Shown here: piece by piece, positions 1 through 7,417 of the stretch | How positions within the stretch are numbered: the stretch's first letter is position 1 | How the letters are laid out: every line of letters starts with the position of its first letter | Origin: Syntrophaceae bacterium UBA1062 | Lineage (GTDB): Bacteria > Desulfobacterota > Desulfomonilia > UBA1062 | Direction of reading: 5' to 3' | NCBI GenBank assembly: GCA_002316295.1 | Contig: DCDF01000138.1 | Location: forward strand, 1 to 13,811 | Length of the DNA: 13,811 bases | Translations under genes and position numbers: made by a program | Notes under the pieces: model-generated | The model's database searches: none | The model's input: the letters and a program-made list of their open reading frames with translations, nothing else | Told to the model about the DNA's origin: nothing

Positions 1-35
1 AGGCCTTCGATTTGACAGATTACGGGAGCCGATGA
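1..35 (+). CDS. possible 3' tail of an upstream gene (partial)
   Basis: The third forward frame is open from the window edge and ends at TGA 33-35, giving a tail that reads AFDLTDYGSR. The stop is one base before the TTG start of lysS, the tight spacing seen throughout this operon. The fragment is too short to identify. In related genomes prfB (release factor 2) often precedes lysS, but this tail does not resemble a release-factor C-terminus I know. It could equally be a short leader with no coding role. Confidence 0.25.
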   Translation, partial: AFDLTDYGSR

Positions 36-36
36 T

Positions 37-1515
37 TTGGAAGATATTAACCGCCTGGTCAGGCAGCGGATCGACAAGTATGAAACCATGAAAAGGGAGA
101 TGGGGGTCGCCCATTTTCCCAACACCTACCGCAAGGACACGGATGTCTCGGACTTCATCGAGTCCTATCTCTCGAAGAGCCCGGAAGAGCTCATGGAGAT
201 CCGGAAGATTCATCATCTGGCGGGACGCGTCATGGCCATGCGCACCTTCGGCAAGGCATCGTTCATACACTTCCAGGACGCATCCGGAAGACTCCAGGCG
301 TTCTTTGAAAAGAATACACTCGGCGACGATGTCTATGCGCTTTTCAAGAAGCTCGATATCGGTGACATCATCGGCCTGTGGGGTACTCCCATCAAGACGC
401 GGACCGGTGAGCTCAGCGTGTATGTACAAGGGTTCGAGCTCCTGACAAAGTCTTTCCAGCCGCTGCCGGAAAAATGGCACGGCCTGAAAGACGTGGAGAT
501 CCGCTACCGGCAGCGCTACGTCGACCTCATTGTATCCCCGGAGGTCAGGCAGACCTTTCTCACCCGGACCAAAATCATCAGCGCCCTGAGGTCCTATATG
601 GATTCCCACGGGTTCATCGAGGTGGAAACCCCGATGATGCAGACTATCGCAGGGGGCGCAACGGCCAAACCATTCCTCACCCATCACAACGCCCTGGACA
701 TGGATCTCTATTTGCGGATAGCGCCCGAGCTTTATCTCAAAAGGCTTCTGGTGGGGGGATTCGAGCGGGTGTACGAGATCAACCGCAACTTCCGCAATGA
801 AGGGCTCTCGACCAGACACAACCCTGAGTTCACCATGATGGAGTTCTACCAGGCCTATGCCGACTACACCGACCTCATGAACTATACCGAGGACATGATC
901 TCGACCATCGCGCGTCAGGTGTCGGGAAAAGAGGTCGTCACATATCAGGGGATGGAGATCGACCTCCGAGCCCCCTGGAAGCGGTACACGCTCCGGGATG
1001 CCGCCATCGAAGTCGGGGGGGTGCCACGGGATGTTTTCGACGACCTGCCAAAGGCCGTGGCATACTGCAAAGACCGGGAAATGGACATCACGGGCGATGA
1101 ATCACTGGGCGAGCTGCAGCTCGCACTTTTCGAAGAGACCACGGAAGAAAAGCTCATCCAGCCGGTGTTCATCACCTCGTATCCGACCGATGTCTCGCCC
1201 CTCTCACGAAGAAATATGGAAAATCCATCCCTTGTGGACCGCTTCGAGCTCTATATCGCAGGCAGAGAGATCGCGAATGCCTTCAGCGAGCTCAACGATC
1301 CCTTCGATCAGCGCCAGCGCTTCGTCGAACAGCTCAAGAAGAAGGAAGGGCCGTCCGAGCTGGATGAAGACTACATCCGCGCCCTCGAGTACGGGATGCC
1401 GCCTGCCGCCGGTGAAGGGATAGGCATTGACAGACTCGTCATGATCCTGACAGACAGTCCTTCCATCCGGGACGTAATCCTGTTTCCCCTGCTTCGCAAA
1501 GGAGAGGTGTCCTGA
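37..1515 (+). CDS. lysS: Lysine--tRNA ligase, class II (LysRS)
   Basis: Charges tRNA-Lys with lysine in the cytoplasm using ATP. The 492-residue length fits bacterial class II LysRS (about 490-510). An N-terminal OB-fold for anticodon binding spans about residues 60-136 and starts HHLAGRVMAMRTFGKASFIHF. RYRQRYVDLI (157-166) is typical of LysRS rather than AspRS or AsnRS. Class II motif 1 lies near 192-210 (GFIEVETPMM), motif 2 near 242-265 (FERVYEINRNFRNEG) and motif 3 near 459-480 (GEGIGIDRLVM). The start is TTG 37: the frame has a stop at 13-15, no ATG or GTG lies between, and GGGAG at 24-28 is 8 bases upstream. An ATG at 32 is in another frame that closes quickly. The gene ends in a 4-base overlap with the lipoprotein permease gene. 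Linkage of lysS to lolC-lolD-bamA is familiar in Desulfobacterota. Confidence 0.97.
   Translation: MEDINRLVRQRIDKYETMKREMGVAHFPNTYRKDTDVSDFIESYLSKSPEELMEIRKIHHLAGRVMAMRTFGKASFIHFQDASGRLQAFFEKNTLGDDVYALFKKLDIGDIIGLWGTPIKTRTGELSVYVQGFELLTKSFQPLPEKWHGLKDVEIRYRQRYVDLIVSPEVRQTFLTRTKIISALRSYMDSHGFIEVETPMMQTIAGGATAKPFLTHHNALDMDLYLRIAPELYLKRLLVGGFERVYEINRNFRNEGLSTRHNPEFTMMEFYQAYADYTDLMNYTEDMISTIARQVSGKEVVTYQGMEIDLRAPWKRYTLRDAAIEVGGVPRDVFDDLPKAVAYCKDREMDITGDESLGELQLALFEETTEEKLIQPVFITSYPTDVSPLSRRNMENPSLVDRFELYIAGREIANAFSELNDPFDQRQRFVEQLKKKEGPSELDEDYIRALEYGMPPAAGEGIGIDRLVMILTDSPSIRDVILFPLLRKGEVS
1498..1507 (+). promoter_or_regulatory. Ribosome binding site deciding the lolC/E start
   Basis: AAAGGAGAGG sits inside the last codons of lysS. 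Its GGAG core ends 7 bases before CTG 1512, which overlaps the lysS stop as CTGA. This placement supports CTG 1512 as the start and argues against the in-frame GTG at 1596, which would cut off the N-terminal segment and part of the first membrane helix. Confidence 0.6.
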
Positions 1516-2747
1516 GGTTTGAATTTCTCGTTGCCAAAAAATATCTGAGGGCGAAAAAGAGCCAGCGGTTCATCAGCTTCACCTCCGGGCTCTCGGTGTT
1601 CGGCATCGCGATCGGCGTGATGGCCCTCATCGTCGTGCTTTCAGTGATGAACGGCTTCGAGGAGGACATCAAGACCAAGATCCTGGGCACTCAGTCCCAC
1701 ATCGTGATATCCACGTATCAGGGAGGGATCGCCCGTCCGGACGATCTCGAGCGGAAGATCATGCAGGACCCCGGAGTCATCGGTGCGGCGCCCTTTATCC
1801 TCTCGCAGGGGCTGATCTCGGCGCCCGGGGGCATTTCGGGCGTGGTGATCAGGGGCATCGAGCCGGCGAGCGCCGAAAAGGTGATCCGGCTCAAGGAAAT
1901 CATTACTCAGGGCAGCTCCCAGAACCTCAACGAAAGCGGGATTCTCCTCGGGTCGGAGCTGGCTCTGCGCTCGGGCGTTTCCGTGGGAGACGCCGTCACC
2001 GTCATCTCGCCCACCGGATCGATGACGCCTCTGGGCATGATTCCCAAGTCCATGTCGTTCATCGTCCGGGGAATCTTCTCGACCGGCATGTACGAGTACG
2101 ACAGCAATATGGTCTACATCTCCCTCGAAGCGGCGCAGGGGCTGTTCATGAAAGACGGCCCTTCGGGCATCGAGGTCAAGGTGACCGACATCTATCAGGC
2201 GGACGCCGTTGCCGCAAGGGTGATGAAGGCCATAGGTCCGGGCTACTGGGCGAAGACGTGGAAGGACATGAACATGAGCCTGTTTTCGGCTCTGAAGCTT
2301 GAAAAGACCGTGATGTTCATCATCCTCTTGTTCATCATCCTGGTAGCCGTATTCAGCATCATCAGCACGCTCATCATGATGGTGATGGAGAAGAGAAAGG
2401 ATATCGCAATATTGCGGTCCATAGGAGCAACCACGGGCCAGATTCTCCGGGTCTTCATGGCGCTGGGCATGGTGATCGGGCTGAGCGGCACCGTGCTGGG
2501 GCTTGTTCTCGGTCTGCTGCTCACCTATAACCTCAACGCGGTAATCGGCTTTGTGGAGCTGGTCTTCGGGATCGAGGTCATGCCCATAGACGTATACTAT
2601 ATCACCGGAGTCCCCACTCAGGTGGATTTTGCCCTGGTTGGCATCATAGTCCTGATGTCCGTGGCGCTCTCTTTCCTCGCAACCATTTATCCTGCGCGGC
2701 AGGCTGCACGACAGGACCCTGTCGAGGTGATGCGCTATGAAGGATAA
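1512..2747 (+). CDS. lolC: Lipoprotein-releasing ABC transporter permease (LolC/LolE family)
   Basis: Inner-membrane subunit that, with the ATPase LolD, extracts mature lipoproteins from the inner membrane for transfer to LolA. Read from CTG 1512 the protein has 411 residues, the normal family length, and begins MRFEFLVAKKYLRAKKSQRF, the usual cytoplasmic start of LolC/E. Membrane helix 1 is about 25-48 (GIAIGVMALIVVLSVMNGFE). A large periplasmic domain follows to about 265. Helices 2-4 of the FtsX-like domain are about 267-292, 313-340 and 373-395, with the coupling motif KRKDIAILRSIGAT between helices 2 and 3 and the ending ARQDPVEVMRYEG. A GTG at 1596 is also open but would lose 28 conserved residues. 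Only one permease gene is present, so it may work as a homodimer (LolF-like), or a second copy may lie elsewhere. LolC and LolE cannot be told apart by eye. It overlaps lolD by 11 bases. Confidence 0.92.
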   Translation: MRFEFLVAKKYLRAKKSQRFISFTSGLSVFGIAIGVMALIVVLSVMNGFEEDIKTKILGTQSHIVISTYQGGIARPDDLERKIMQDPGVIGAAPFILSQGLISAPGGISGVVIRGIEPASAEKVIRLKEIITQGSSQNLNESGILLGSELALRSGVSVGDAVTVISPTGSMTPLGMIPKSMSFIVRGIFSTGMYEYDSNMVYISLEAAQGLFMKDGPSGIEVKVTDIYQADAVAARVMKAIGPGYWAKTWKDMNMSLFSALKLEKTVMFIILLFIILVAVFSIISTLIMMVMEKRKDIAILRSIGATTGQILRVFMALGMVIGLSGTVLGLVLGLLLTYNLNAVIGFVELVFGIEVMPIDVYYITGVPTQVDFALVGIIVLMSVALSFLATIYPARQAARQDPVEVMRYEG

Positions 2748-3426
2748 CCCCGCCCTCGTCGCCGAAGAGGTCACCAAGTCCTTCACCCGAGGCCCCGCCC
2801 TCATAGAAGTGCTCAAGGGCACCGGCATGTCTGTGGACAGAGGCGAAGGGGTCGCCATTGTAGGCGCATCCGGGACGGGCAAGAGCACTCTCCTCCATCT
2901 GCTGGGGGGGCTCGAGCGACCGGACAAAGGCAGGATTCTCTATGGGGGAAGAGACATCTGCAGCATGAATGACAAAGAGCTCACGCTGTTCAGGAACACC
3001 AGTGTCGGGTTCGTGTTTCAGTTCCATTTCCTGCTGCCCGAGTTCACTGCGCTGGAGAATGTGATGATCCCCGCGCTGGTCAGGTCGAAGAGGCCTGGCG
3101 ACGTCCGGCCGAGGGCATTGAGCCTTCTGGAGACCGTCGGGCTCAAAGAGCGTATCGAGCACAAGCCGGGCGAGCTTTCCGGCGGCGAGCAGCAGCGTGT
3201 CGCCATTGCCCGGGCGCTCATGATGTCGCCTCAGGTCCTCCTGGCGGACGAGCCGACAGGCGATTTGGACCCCTCGACTGGAAACAAGGTGATAGACTTG
3301 CTCACACAGATCAAGAAATCCCTGGGAGTGACCATGGTCATCGTAACCCACAACACGGATCTTGCCCGTGCCATGGACAGGGTCCTCATCCTCAAGGGAG
3401 GTATTCTTGAACCGCATGACGCGTAG
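2737..3426 (+). CDS. lolD: Lipoprotein-releasing ABC transporter ATP-binding protein LolD
   Basis: Cytoplasmic ATPase that powers lipoprotein release by the LolC/E permease encoded just upstream. The 229-residue length is typical. Visible ABC motifs are Walker A GASGTGKS (43-50), Q-loop Gln95 within FVFQFHFLLPEFTALENV, signature LSGGEQQ (147-153), Walker B VLLADEPTGDLD (167-178) and H-loop His205 in VTHNTDLA. The sequence FHFLLPEFTALENVMIP is characteristic of LolD within the MacB/LolD/FtsE group. The ATG at 2737 lies inside the end of the permease gene, with GAGGTGA at 2724-2730 placed 6 bases upstream, so the two products are probably translated together in a set ratio. The 3' end overlaps the start of bamA. 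Confidence 0.96.
   Translation: MKDNPALVAEEVTKSFTRGPALIEVLKGTGMSVDRGEGVAIVGASGTGKSTLLHLLGGLERPDKGRILYGGRDICSMNDKELTLFRNTSVGFVFQFHFLLPEFTALENVMIPALVRSKRPGDVRPRALSLLETVGLKERIEHKPGELSGGEQQRVAIARALMMSPQVLLADEPTGDLDPSTGNKVIDLLTQIKKSLGVTMVIVTHNTDLARAMDRVLILKGGILEPHDA
3394..3401 (+). promoter_or_regulatory. Ribosome binding site for bamA
   Basis: AAGGGAGG lies within the end of lolD. It is 5 bases from TTG 3407 and 14 bases from ATG 3416, both in the bamA frame. The spacing favours TTG 3407, although ATG 3416 remains possible; the difference is only three residues ahead of the signal peptide. Confidence 0.5.
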
Positions 3427-5839
3427 GATATCAGTACTGATCCCGATAGTTCTTCTCATGCCGTCCCTTGCCCCCGCAGCGGATCTCGTGATGACCACCG
3501 GCTCGGAAAAAATTTCTGAATATGTATCCGACGTGCCGTGCGTTTCTCTCGAAGAAGGAGCTGCCGTAGAGCTTTTCCTTGATGAATCCGGCGACGTCTT
3601 CCGCGTGTATGACGCCTCCGGCGTGTCCTACCGCGCGTCTTCCCTTCAAGAGGCGACGGACGGCTACCTGAGAATGAGAAACGTCTGCGTCATCCGTGAG
3701 ATCGAGGTAAGGGGGTACGCCCGTATCAGCCCCGAGGCGATCCGCTTCAGGATCAAGACAGCGCCGGGAGACATCCTGCACCGTCAGGCGGTCCGCAGGG
3801 ATATTGAAGAAATCTACTCCATGGGATATTTCGAAACCGTAGATGCCGGCATCGAGAACGACGTCCTGGCCTTCACGGTCAAGGAATATCCCGTGATTGT
3901 TTCCATCGAGGTCGAGGGGAACGACCAAATCAAGGACGAGGATATTCTCGAGTCCATCGGCATGAAACGCTTCGACATCCTCAACACCCGGATTCTCAAG
4001 ACGAGCATCGACCGGATCATCGCCCTGTACCGGGAAAAGGGCTACTATAACGTGGAGGTGGATTCCTCCACAAAGGCCACCGAAGGCGGGATCGCTCTCG
4101 TCTTTACCGTGGAAGAAAACAACCGGCTCTACGTCAAAAAGGTTTCGTTCGACGGGAACGAAAACGTCTCCGACCGCAAGCTCAGGGGGGTCATGGAAAC
4201 CAAGAACCGCTGGGTCCTGGGACTCTTCGGACATTCCGGCTCCTATCTCGAAGAATCGCTGGACACCGATCTGCTGAGGATCGAGCAGTATTACGGTGAC
4301 CTGGGATACATCAGAGCCCGCGCGGGAAGGCCCCAGGTGGAGGTCAGGGAGGACAAGGGCATCTATATCACTATTCCCATCGACGAAGGCCCCCTGTTCT
4401 ACATCGGACAGATCGATGTTTCCGGGGAGCTCATCAAGCCCAAGGAAGACCTCATGGAGCCGCTGCAGATCAAGAGCGGAGACAGGATGAGCAAGAGCAA
4501 GATTCAGCAGTCCGTCGAGCAGATCCGCAACATATATATGAACCAGGGGTTCGCCTATGTCCAAGTCAGGCCCGACATGAAAGAAAACCCGGACAACACC
4601 GTCGACATGAACTTCGTGATCAAAAAGGGCGAACCTGTTCATATCGATACCATCCATATCCGGGGAAACACCAAGACCAGGGATAAGGTTATCCGCAGAG
4701 AGCTCAAGTTCAATGAAGGCGATCTCTTCTCTTCGACACAGATCCAGAAGAGCAGGGACAGCCTGAGCCGTCTGGGCTATTTCTCCAACGTGAACATCGA
4801 ATCCATACCCAAAGACGAGGATACGCTCTCCATGCTGGTGGACGTGGAAGAAACGACCACCGGGGCATTCTCCTTCGGTCTGGCCTACTCCAGTGTGGAT
4901 AAGCTCCTCGGCACGCTGCAGCTCAGCGAAAACAACCTCATGGGGCTGGGATTGAAGACCAAGTTCAGCGTGGAATACGGCGGAAGGAAGCAGAGCTATA
5001 CGGTTGACCTCGAGGAGCCATGGCTTTTCGACTATCCGGTCTCGCTGGGTGTGAGGCTGTTCAACACGGAAAGGGAATACACCTACTATACCAAAGAGTA
5101 CCGGGGGGGGAACCTCAGGCTGAGCTATCCCGTCTTCGAGGATGTCCGGCATTCCATCATATACGCCTATACCGACGTGGTGGGGCTGGAGGATATCGAT
5201 GTCTCCTATCGTGACGTGCTCACCGAGGAAGAGATCAACGGATATGCGATCAGCAGCGTCACCAACACTCTCTACCGCGACACCACCAACGACTATTTCC
5301 GCCCCACCAGAGGATCGGACGCCGCCTTCTCGGTGGAATACGCCGGGCTGGGGGGCGATTATCACTTCACCCGAACCACGGCGCGGTATGCCCAGTTCTT
5401 CCCCTTGTACAAAGACAAACTGGCCTTGATGTTCAAAGTCAGATGGGGTACCATCAATCCCGCGAAAGGTGACGACCTTCCTGAGGATGAGCTCTTCACC
5501 CTGGGAGGATTGAATAGCATTCGAGGCTTCAAATATGGAGAGATCGGACCGAGAGATTCCGCTGGCAATGTCATCGGCGGCCAGCGCATGTTCGTCTTCA
5601 ACACCGAAATCACCTTCCCGTTCTGGGAGGTTCCCGGCCTGTACGGGGTTATCTTTTTCGACCAGGGCAACGCATACGACAGGCGCATCGACCTCTCCAA
5701 CCTCAAGCGCTCCTACGGCGCCGGCATCCGATGGGTCACGCCCATGGGTCCGTTGCGCCTGGAGTACGGCAAGGTCATCGACCCCGAAGATTTCGAGTCG
5801 AACAGCAGATGGGACTTTTCGATCGGCACGTTTTTCTAG
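3407..5839 (+). CDS. bamA: Outer membrane protein assembly factor BamA
   Basis: Omp85-family protein that folds and inserts beta-barrel proteins into the outer membrane. It has 810 residues from TTG 3407 (807 from ATG 3416), close to E. coli BamA. Residues 1-24 form a signal peptide with a hydrophobic core and an APA cleavage site. Residues about 27-91 are an extra segment not typical of BamA. Five POTRA domains follow at roughly 92-170, 171-245, 246-335, 336-407 and 408-482, each opening with a strand such as IREIEVRGY or VKKVSFDGNENV. The C-terminal 16-strand barrel runs from about 484 to the end. The loop-6 motif IRGF (705-708; VRGF in many homologues) is present, and the protein ends in Phe as expected for an outer-membrane beta-signal. 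A longer frame from 3362 exists but would put 15 unrelated residues before the signal peptide. Skp follows 24 bases downstream. Confidence 0.96.
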   Translation: MNRMTRRISVLIPIVLLMPSLAPAADLVMTTGSEKISEYVSDVPCVSLEEGAAVELFLDESGDVFRVYDASGVSYRASSLQEATDGYLRMRNVCVIREIEVRGYARISPEAIRFRIKTAPGDILHRQAVRRDIEEIYSMGYFETVDAGIENDVLAFTVKEYPVIVSIEVEGNDQIKDEDILESIGMKRFDILNTRILKTSIDRIIALYREKGYYNVEVDSSTKATEGGIALVFTVEENNRLYVKKVSFDGNENVSDRKLRGVMETKNRWVLGLFGHSGSYLEESLDTDLLRIEQYYGDLGYIRARAGRPQVEVREDKGIYITIPIDEGPLFYIGQIDVSGELIKPKEDLMEPLQIKSGDRMSKSKIQQSVEQIRNIYMNQGFAYVQVRPDMKENPDNTVDMNFVIKKGEPVHIDTIHIRGNTKTRDKVIRRELKFNEGDLFSSTQIQKSRDSLSRLGYFSNVNIESIPKDEDTLSMLVDVEETTTGAFSFGLAYSSVDKLLGTLQLSENNLMGLGLKTKFSVEYGGRKQSYTVDLEEPWLFDYPVSLGVRLFNTEREYTYYTKEYRGGNLRLSYPVFEDVRHSIIYAYTDVVGLEDIDVSYRDVLTEEEINGYAISSVTNTLYRDTTNDYFRPTRGSDAAFSVEYAGLGGDYHFTRTTARYAQFFPLYKDKLALMFKVRWGTINPAKGDDLPEDELFTLGGLNSIRGFKYGEIGPRDSAGNVIGGQRMFVFNTEITFPFWEVPGLYGVIFFDQGNAYDRRIDLSNLKRSYGAGIRWVTPMGPLRLEYGKVIDPEDFESNSRWDFSIGTFF

Positions 5840-5848
5840 GACAAATCC

Positions 5849-5854
5849 AGGAGG
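5849..5854 (+). promoter_or_regulatory. Strong Shine-Dalgarno of skp
   Basis: AGGAGG lies 9 bases before ATG 5864, in the only intergenic gap longer than three bases (5840-5863). This consensus site suggests skp is translated independently and strongly, which suits an abundant periplasmic chaperone. I see no clear promoter or terminator hairpin in the gap. Confidence 0.7.
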
Positions 5855-5863
5855 AATAAGGAT

Positions 5864-6403
5864 ATGAAACGTTTCATGTCACTGGCGGCGGTACTTGTCG
5901 CGGTTCTGGCGTTCTCATGGCAGGCTCACGCGGCGGACCTCAAGATCTACTACATTGATTCCCAGAGGATCCTGACTGATTCCCTGGCTGGAAAGGACGT
6001 GTACCAGCAGCTTGAGGTACTGAAAGACGAGCGCCAGAAGGAAATCGACACGATGCAGGAGAACTTGAGAAAAATGGGCGAGGACATCTCGGTGAAAGAG
6101 CCCACTATGAACGAGCAGGCTAAGCTCGAGCTTCAGAGCAAATACGAGAGCGAGCTCAAGAAATATAACCGCTTTGTCAAAGATGCCCAGGAGGAGCTCA
6201 GGAGAAGAGAGCTCACCCTGGTGAAGCCCATCAGCGACGAGGTGAGCACCATCATCGACGAATACGGAAAGCAGAATTCGATCGATATCATTCTCGACCG
6301 GAGAGACCCGGGCATCATCTACGCCTCGGACAAGCTCGACATAACCAATGCCATCCTCCAGCGCTACGACAAGAAATACAAGGAGAGCAAGGGGAAGAAA
6401 TAG
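5864..6403 (+). CDS. skp: Periplasmic chaperone Skp (OmpH family)
   Basis: Trimeric holdase that carries unfolded outer-membrane proteins across the periplasm to the BAM complex. The 179-residue protein has a signal peptide of about 23 residues (MKRFMSLAAVLVAVLAF, then QAHA as a cleavage site). The mature part starts with a strand containing YYIDSQRILTDS, matching the conserved opening of OmpH proteins. A long charged helical hairpin rich in Lys, Glu and Gln follows at about 40-120, then a C-terminal strand-helix segment that includes IDIILDRRDPGIIYAS and completes the trimer body. Length and layout fit the family. Its position directly after bamA and three bases before lpxD is the classic arrangement. 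Confidence 0.93.
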   Translation: MKRFMSLAAVLVAVLAFSWQAHAADLKIYYIDSQRILTDSLAGKDVYQQLEVLKDERQKEIDTMQENLRKMGEDISVKEPTMNEQAKLELQSKYESELKKYNRFVKDAQEELRRRELTLVKPISDEVSTIIDEYGKQNSIDIILDRRDPGIIYASDKLDITNAILQRYDKKYKESKGKK

Positions 6404-6406
6404 CAC

Positions 6407-7417
6407 ATGCTCCTGAGCGAGATCGCCCGGCATATCTGCGGCACCCTGAAGGGGCGGGACAGGGATATCACCGGCGCCTCGACCATTGAAGAGGCGGGGC
6501 CTTCGGACATCACCTTCCTGGCGAACCCCAAGTACCGTGACAAGGCCGGCGGCAGCGGGGCCGGCGGCATTATCGTGGGGGAGGACCTCGACCTCCCCAT
6601 GTCCAGGATCGTCACCTCGAATCCTTACCTGTGCTTCGCAAGGGCCCTCGATCTCCTCTACCCCGCCAAAGAACACCGGCCGGGCATATCGGATATGGCC
6701 TTCGTCCATCCTGAGGCTCGGGTGGACTCCTCCGCGGCCATATATCCGTTCGTGTGCATCGGGGAAAACGCCCGGATCGGGAAGGGCTGCGTCATTTACC
6801 CGGGATGTGTCATCGGAGACGGAGCGGCGATCGACGAACATACGACCCTGCATCCGAACGTTGTGATCTACGAGAAGTGCAGGATCGGAAAGCGCTGCAT
6901 CATCCATTCGGGTGTCGTGATCGGATCGGACGGTTTCGGGTTTGTCTGGGACGGAGAAAGACATGTCAAGATTCCCCAGAAGGGCATCGTGATCATCGGA
7001 GATGACGTCGAGATCGGGAGCAACTGCACCATCGACCGCGCCGCGCTCACGATCACCCGGATCGGCTCGGACGTGAAGATGGACAACCTGGTGCAGATCG
7101 GCCACAACGTCGTGGTGGGGGATCATACCATCATTGTCGCCCAGTCGGGAGTGGCGGGCAGCTCCCGCATCGGAAGGTCGGTCACTCTGGCCGCACAGTC
7201 GGGGGTTGCCGGCCACATTACCGTCGGAGACGGATGCACGGCCGCCGCCCGAGCCGGGATCGCATCCGACCTGCCTCCGGGGAAAGTGGTCTCGGGCTTT
7301 CCTGCCATGGACCACATGCAGTGGCTGAGGGTGCAGAAGGCATACAAGGATCTCCCCCGTATGCTGAAACGCATTCGCGAGCTGGAAAGGAGGCTCGACT
7401 CTCTTGAGCAGGATTGA
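6407..7417 (+). CDS. lpxD: UDP-3-O-(3-hydroxyacyl)glucosamine N-acyltransferase LpxD
   Basis: Third step of lipid A synthesis: transfers a 3-hydroxyacyl chain from acyl-ACP to the 2-amine of UDP-3-O-acyl-glucosamine in the cytoplasm. It has 336 residues (E. coli 341). An N-terminal uridine-binding domain covers about 1-98 and includes the conserved DITFLANPKY. A left-handed beta-helix of hexapeptide repeats runs about 99-290 (such as IGKGCV, IGDGAA). His233 in QIGHNV matches the catalytic His239 of E. coli. A C-terminal amphipathic helix, about 305-336, forms a coiled coil. ATG 6407 is preceded by AAGGGGAAG at about 6389-6397. The 3' end overlaps lpxA by 14 bases, leaving no room for the fabZ gene that often lies between them. 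Confidence 0.96.
   Translation: MLLSEIARHICGTLKGRDRDITGASTIEEAGPSDITFLANPKYRDKAGGSGAGGIIVGEDLDLPMSRIVTSNPYLCFARALDLLYPAKEHRPGISDMAFVHPEARVDSSAAIYPFVCIGENARIGKGCVIYPGCVIGDGAAIDEHTTLHPNVVIYEKCRIGKRCIIHSGVVIGSDGFGFVWDGERHVKIPQKGIVIIGDDVEIGSNCTIDRAALTITRIGSDVKMDNLVQIGHNVVVGDHTIIVAQSGVAGSSRIGRSVTLAAQSGVAGHITVGDGCTAAARAGIASDLPPGKVVSGFPAMDHMQWLRVQKAYKDLPRMLKRIRELERRLDSLEQD
7386..7393 (+). promoter_or_regulatory. Ribosome binding site for lpxA
   Basis: AAAGGAGG lies inside the end of lpxD, 10 bases before TTG 7404. No ATG or GTG start exists near this point in the lpxA frame, so the strong site settles the TTG start. Confidence 0.65.

Noticed and set aside
1641..2927. 428-codon minus-strand open frame opposite lolC/lolD
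   Set aside because: It spans two real overlapping genes and shows a His/Asp/Arg-rich composition typical of reverse-complement reading. No start signal or domain is visible.
5103..5110. Run of eight G bases inside bamA, considered as a phase-variation tract
   Set aside because: The frame is intact through the run, and BamA is essential in known species, so on-off switching is unlikely. A similar seven-G run occurs in lysS (1015-1021), which fits GC-rich glycine codons.
3431..5365. 644-codon open frame on the minus strand opposite bamA
   Set aside because: It lies wholly inside bamA, which has clear domains and signal peptide. The antisense translation has no recognisable motif and is the usual shadow frame of GC-rich coding sequence.
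5840..5863. Possible promoter or terminator between bamA and skp
   Set aside because: The 24-base gap holds the AGGAGG ribosome site and no room or pattern for -35/-10 boxes or a stable hairpin with a T tract.
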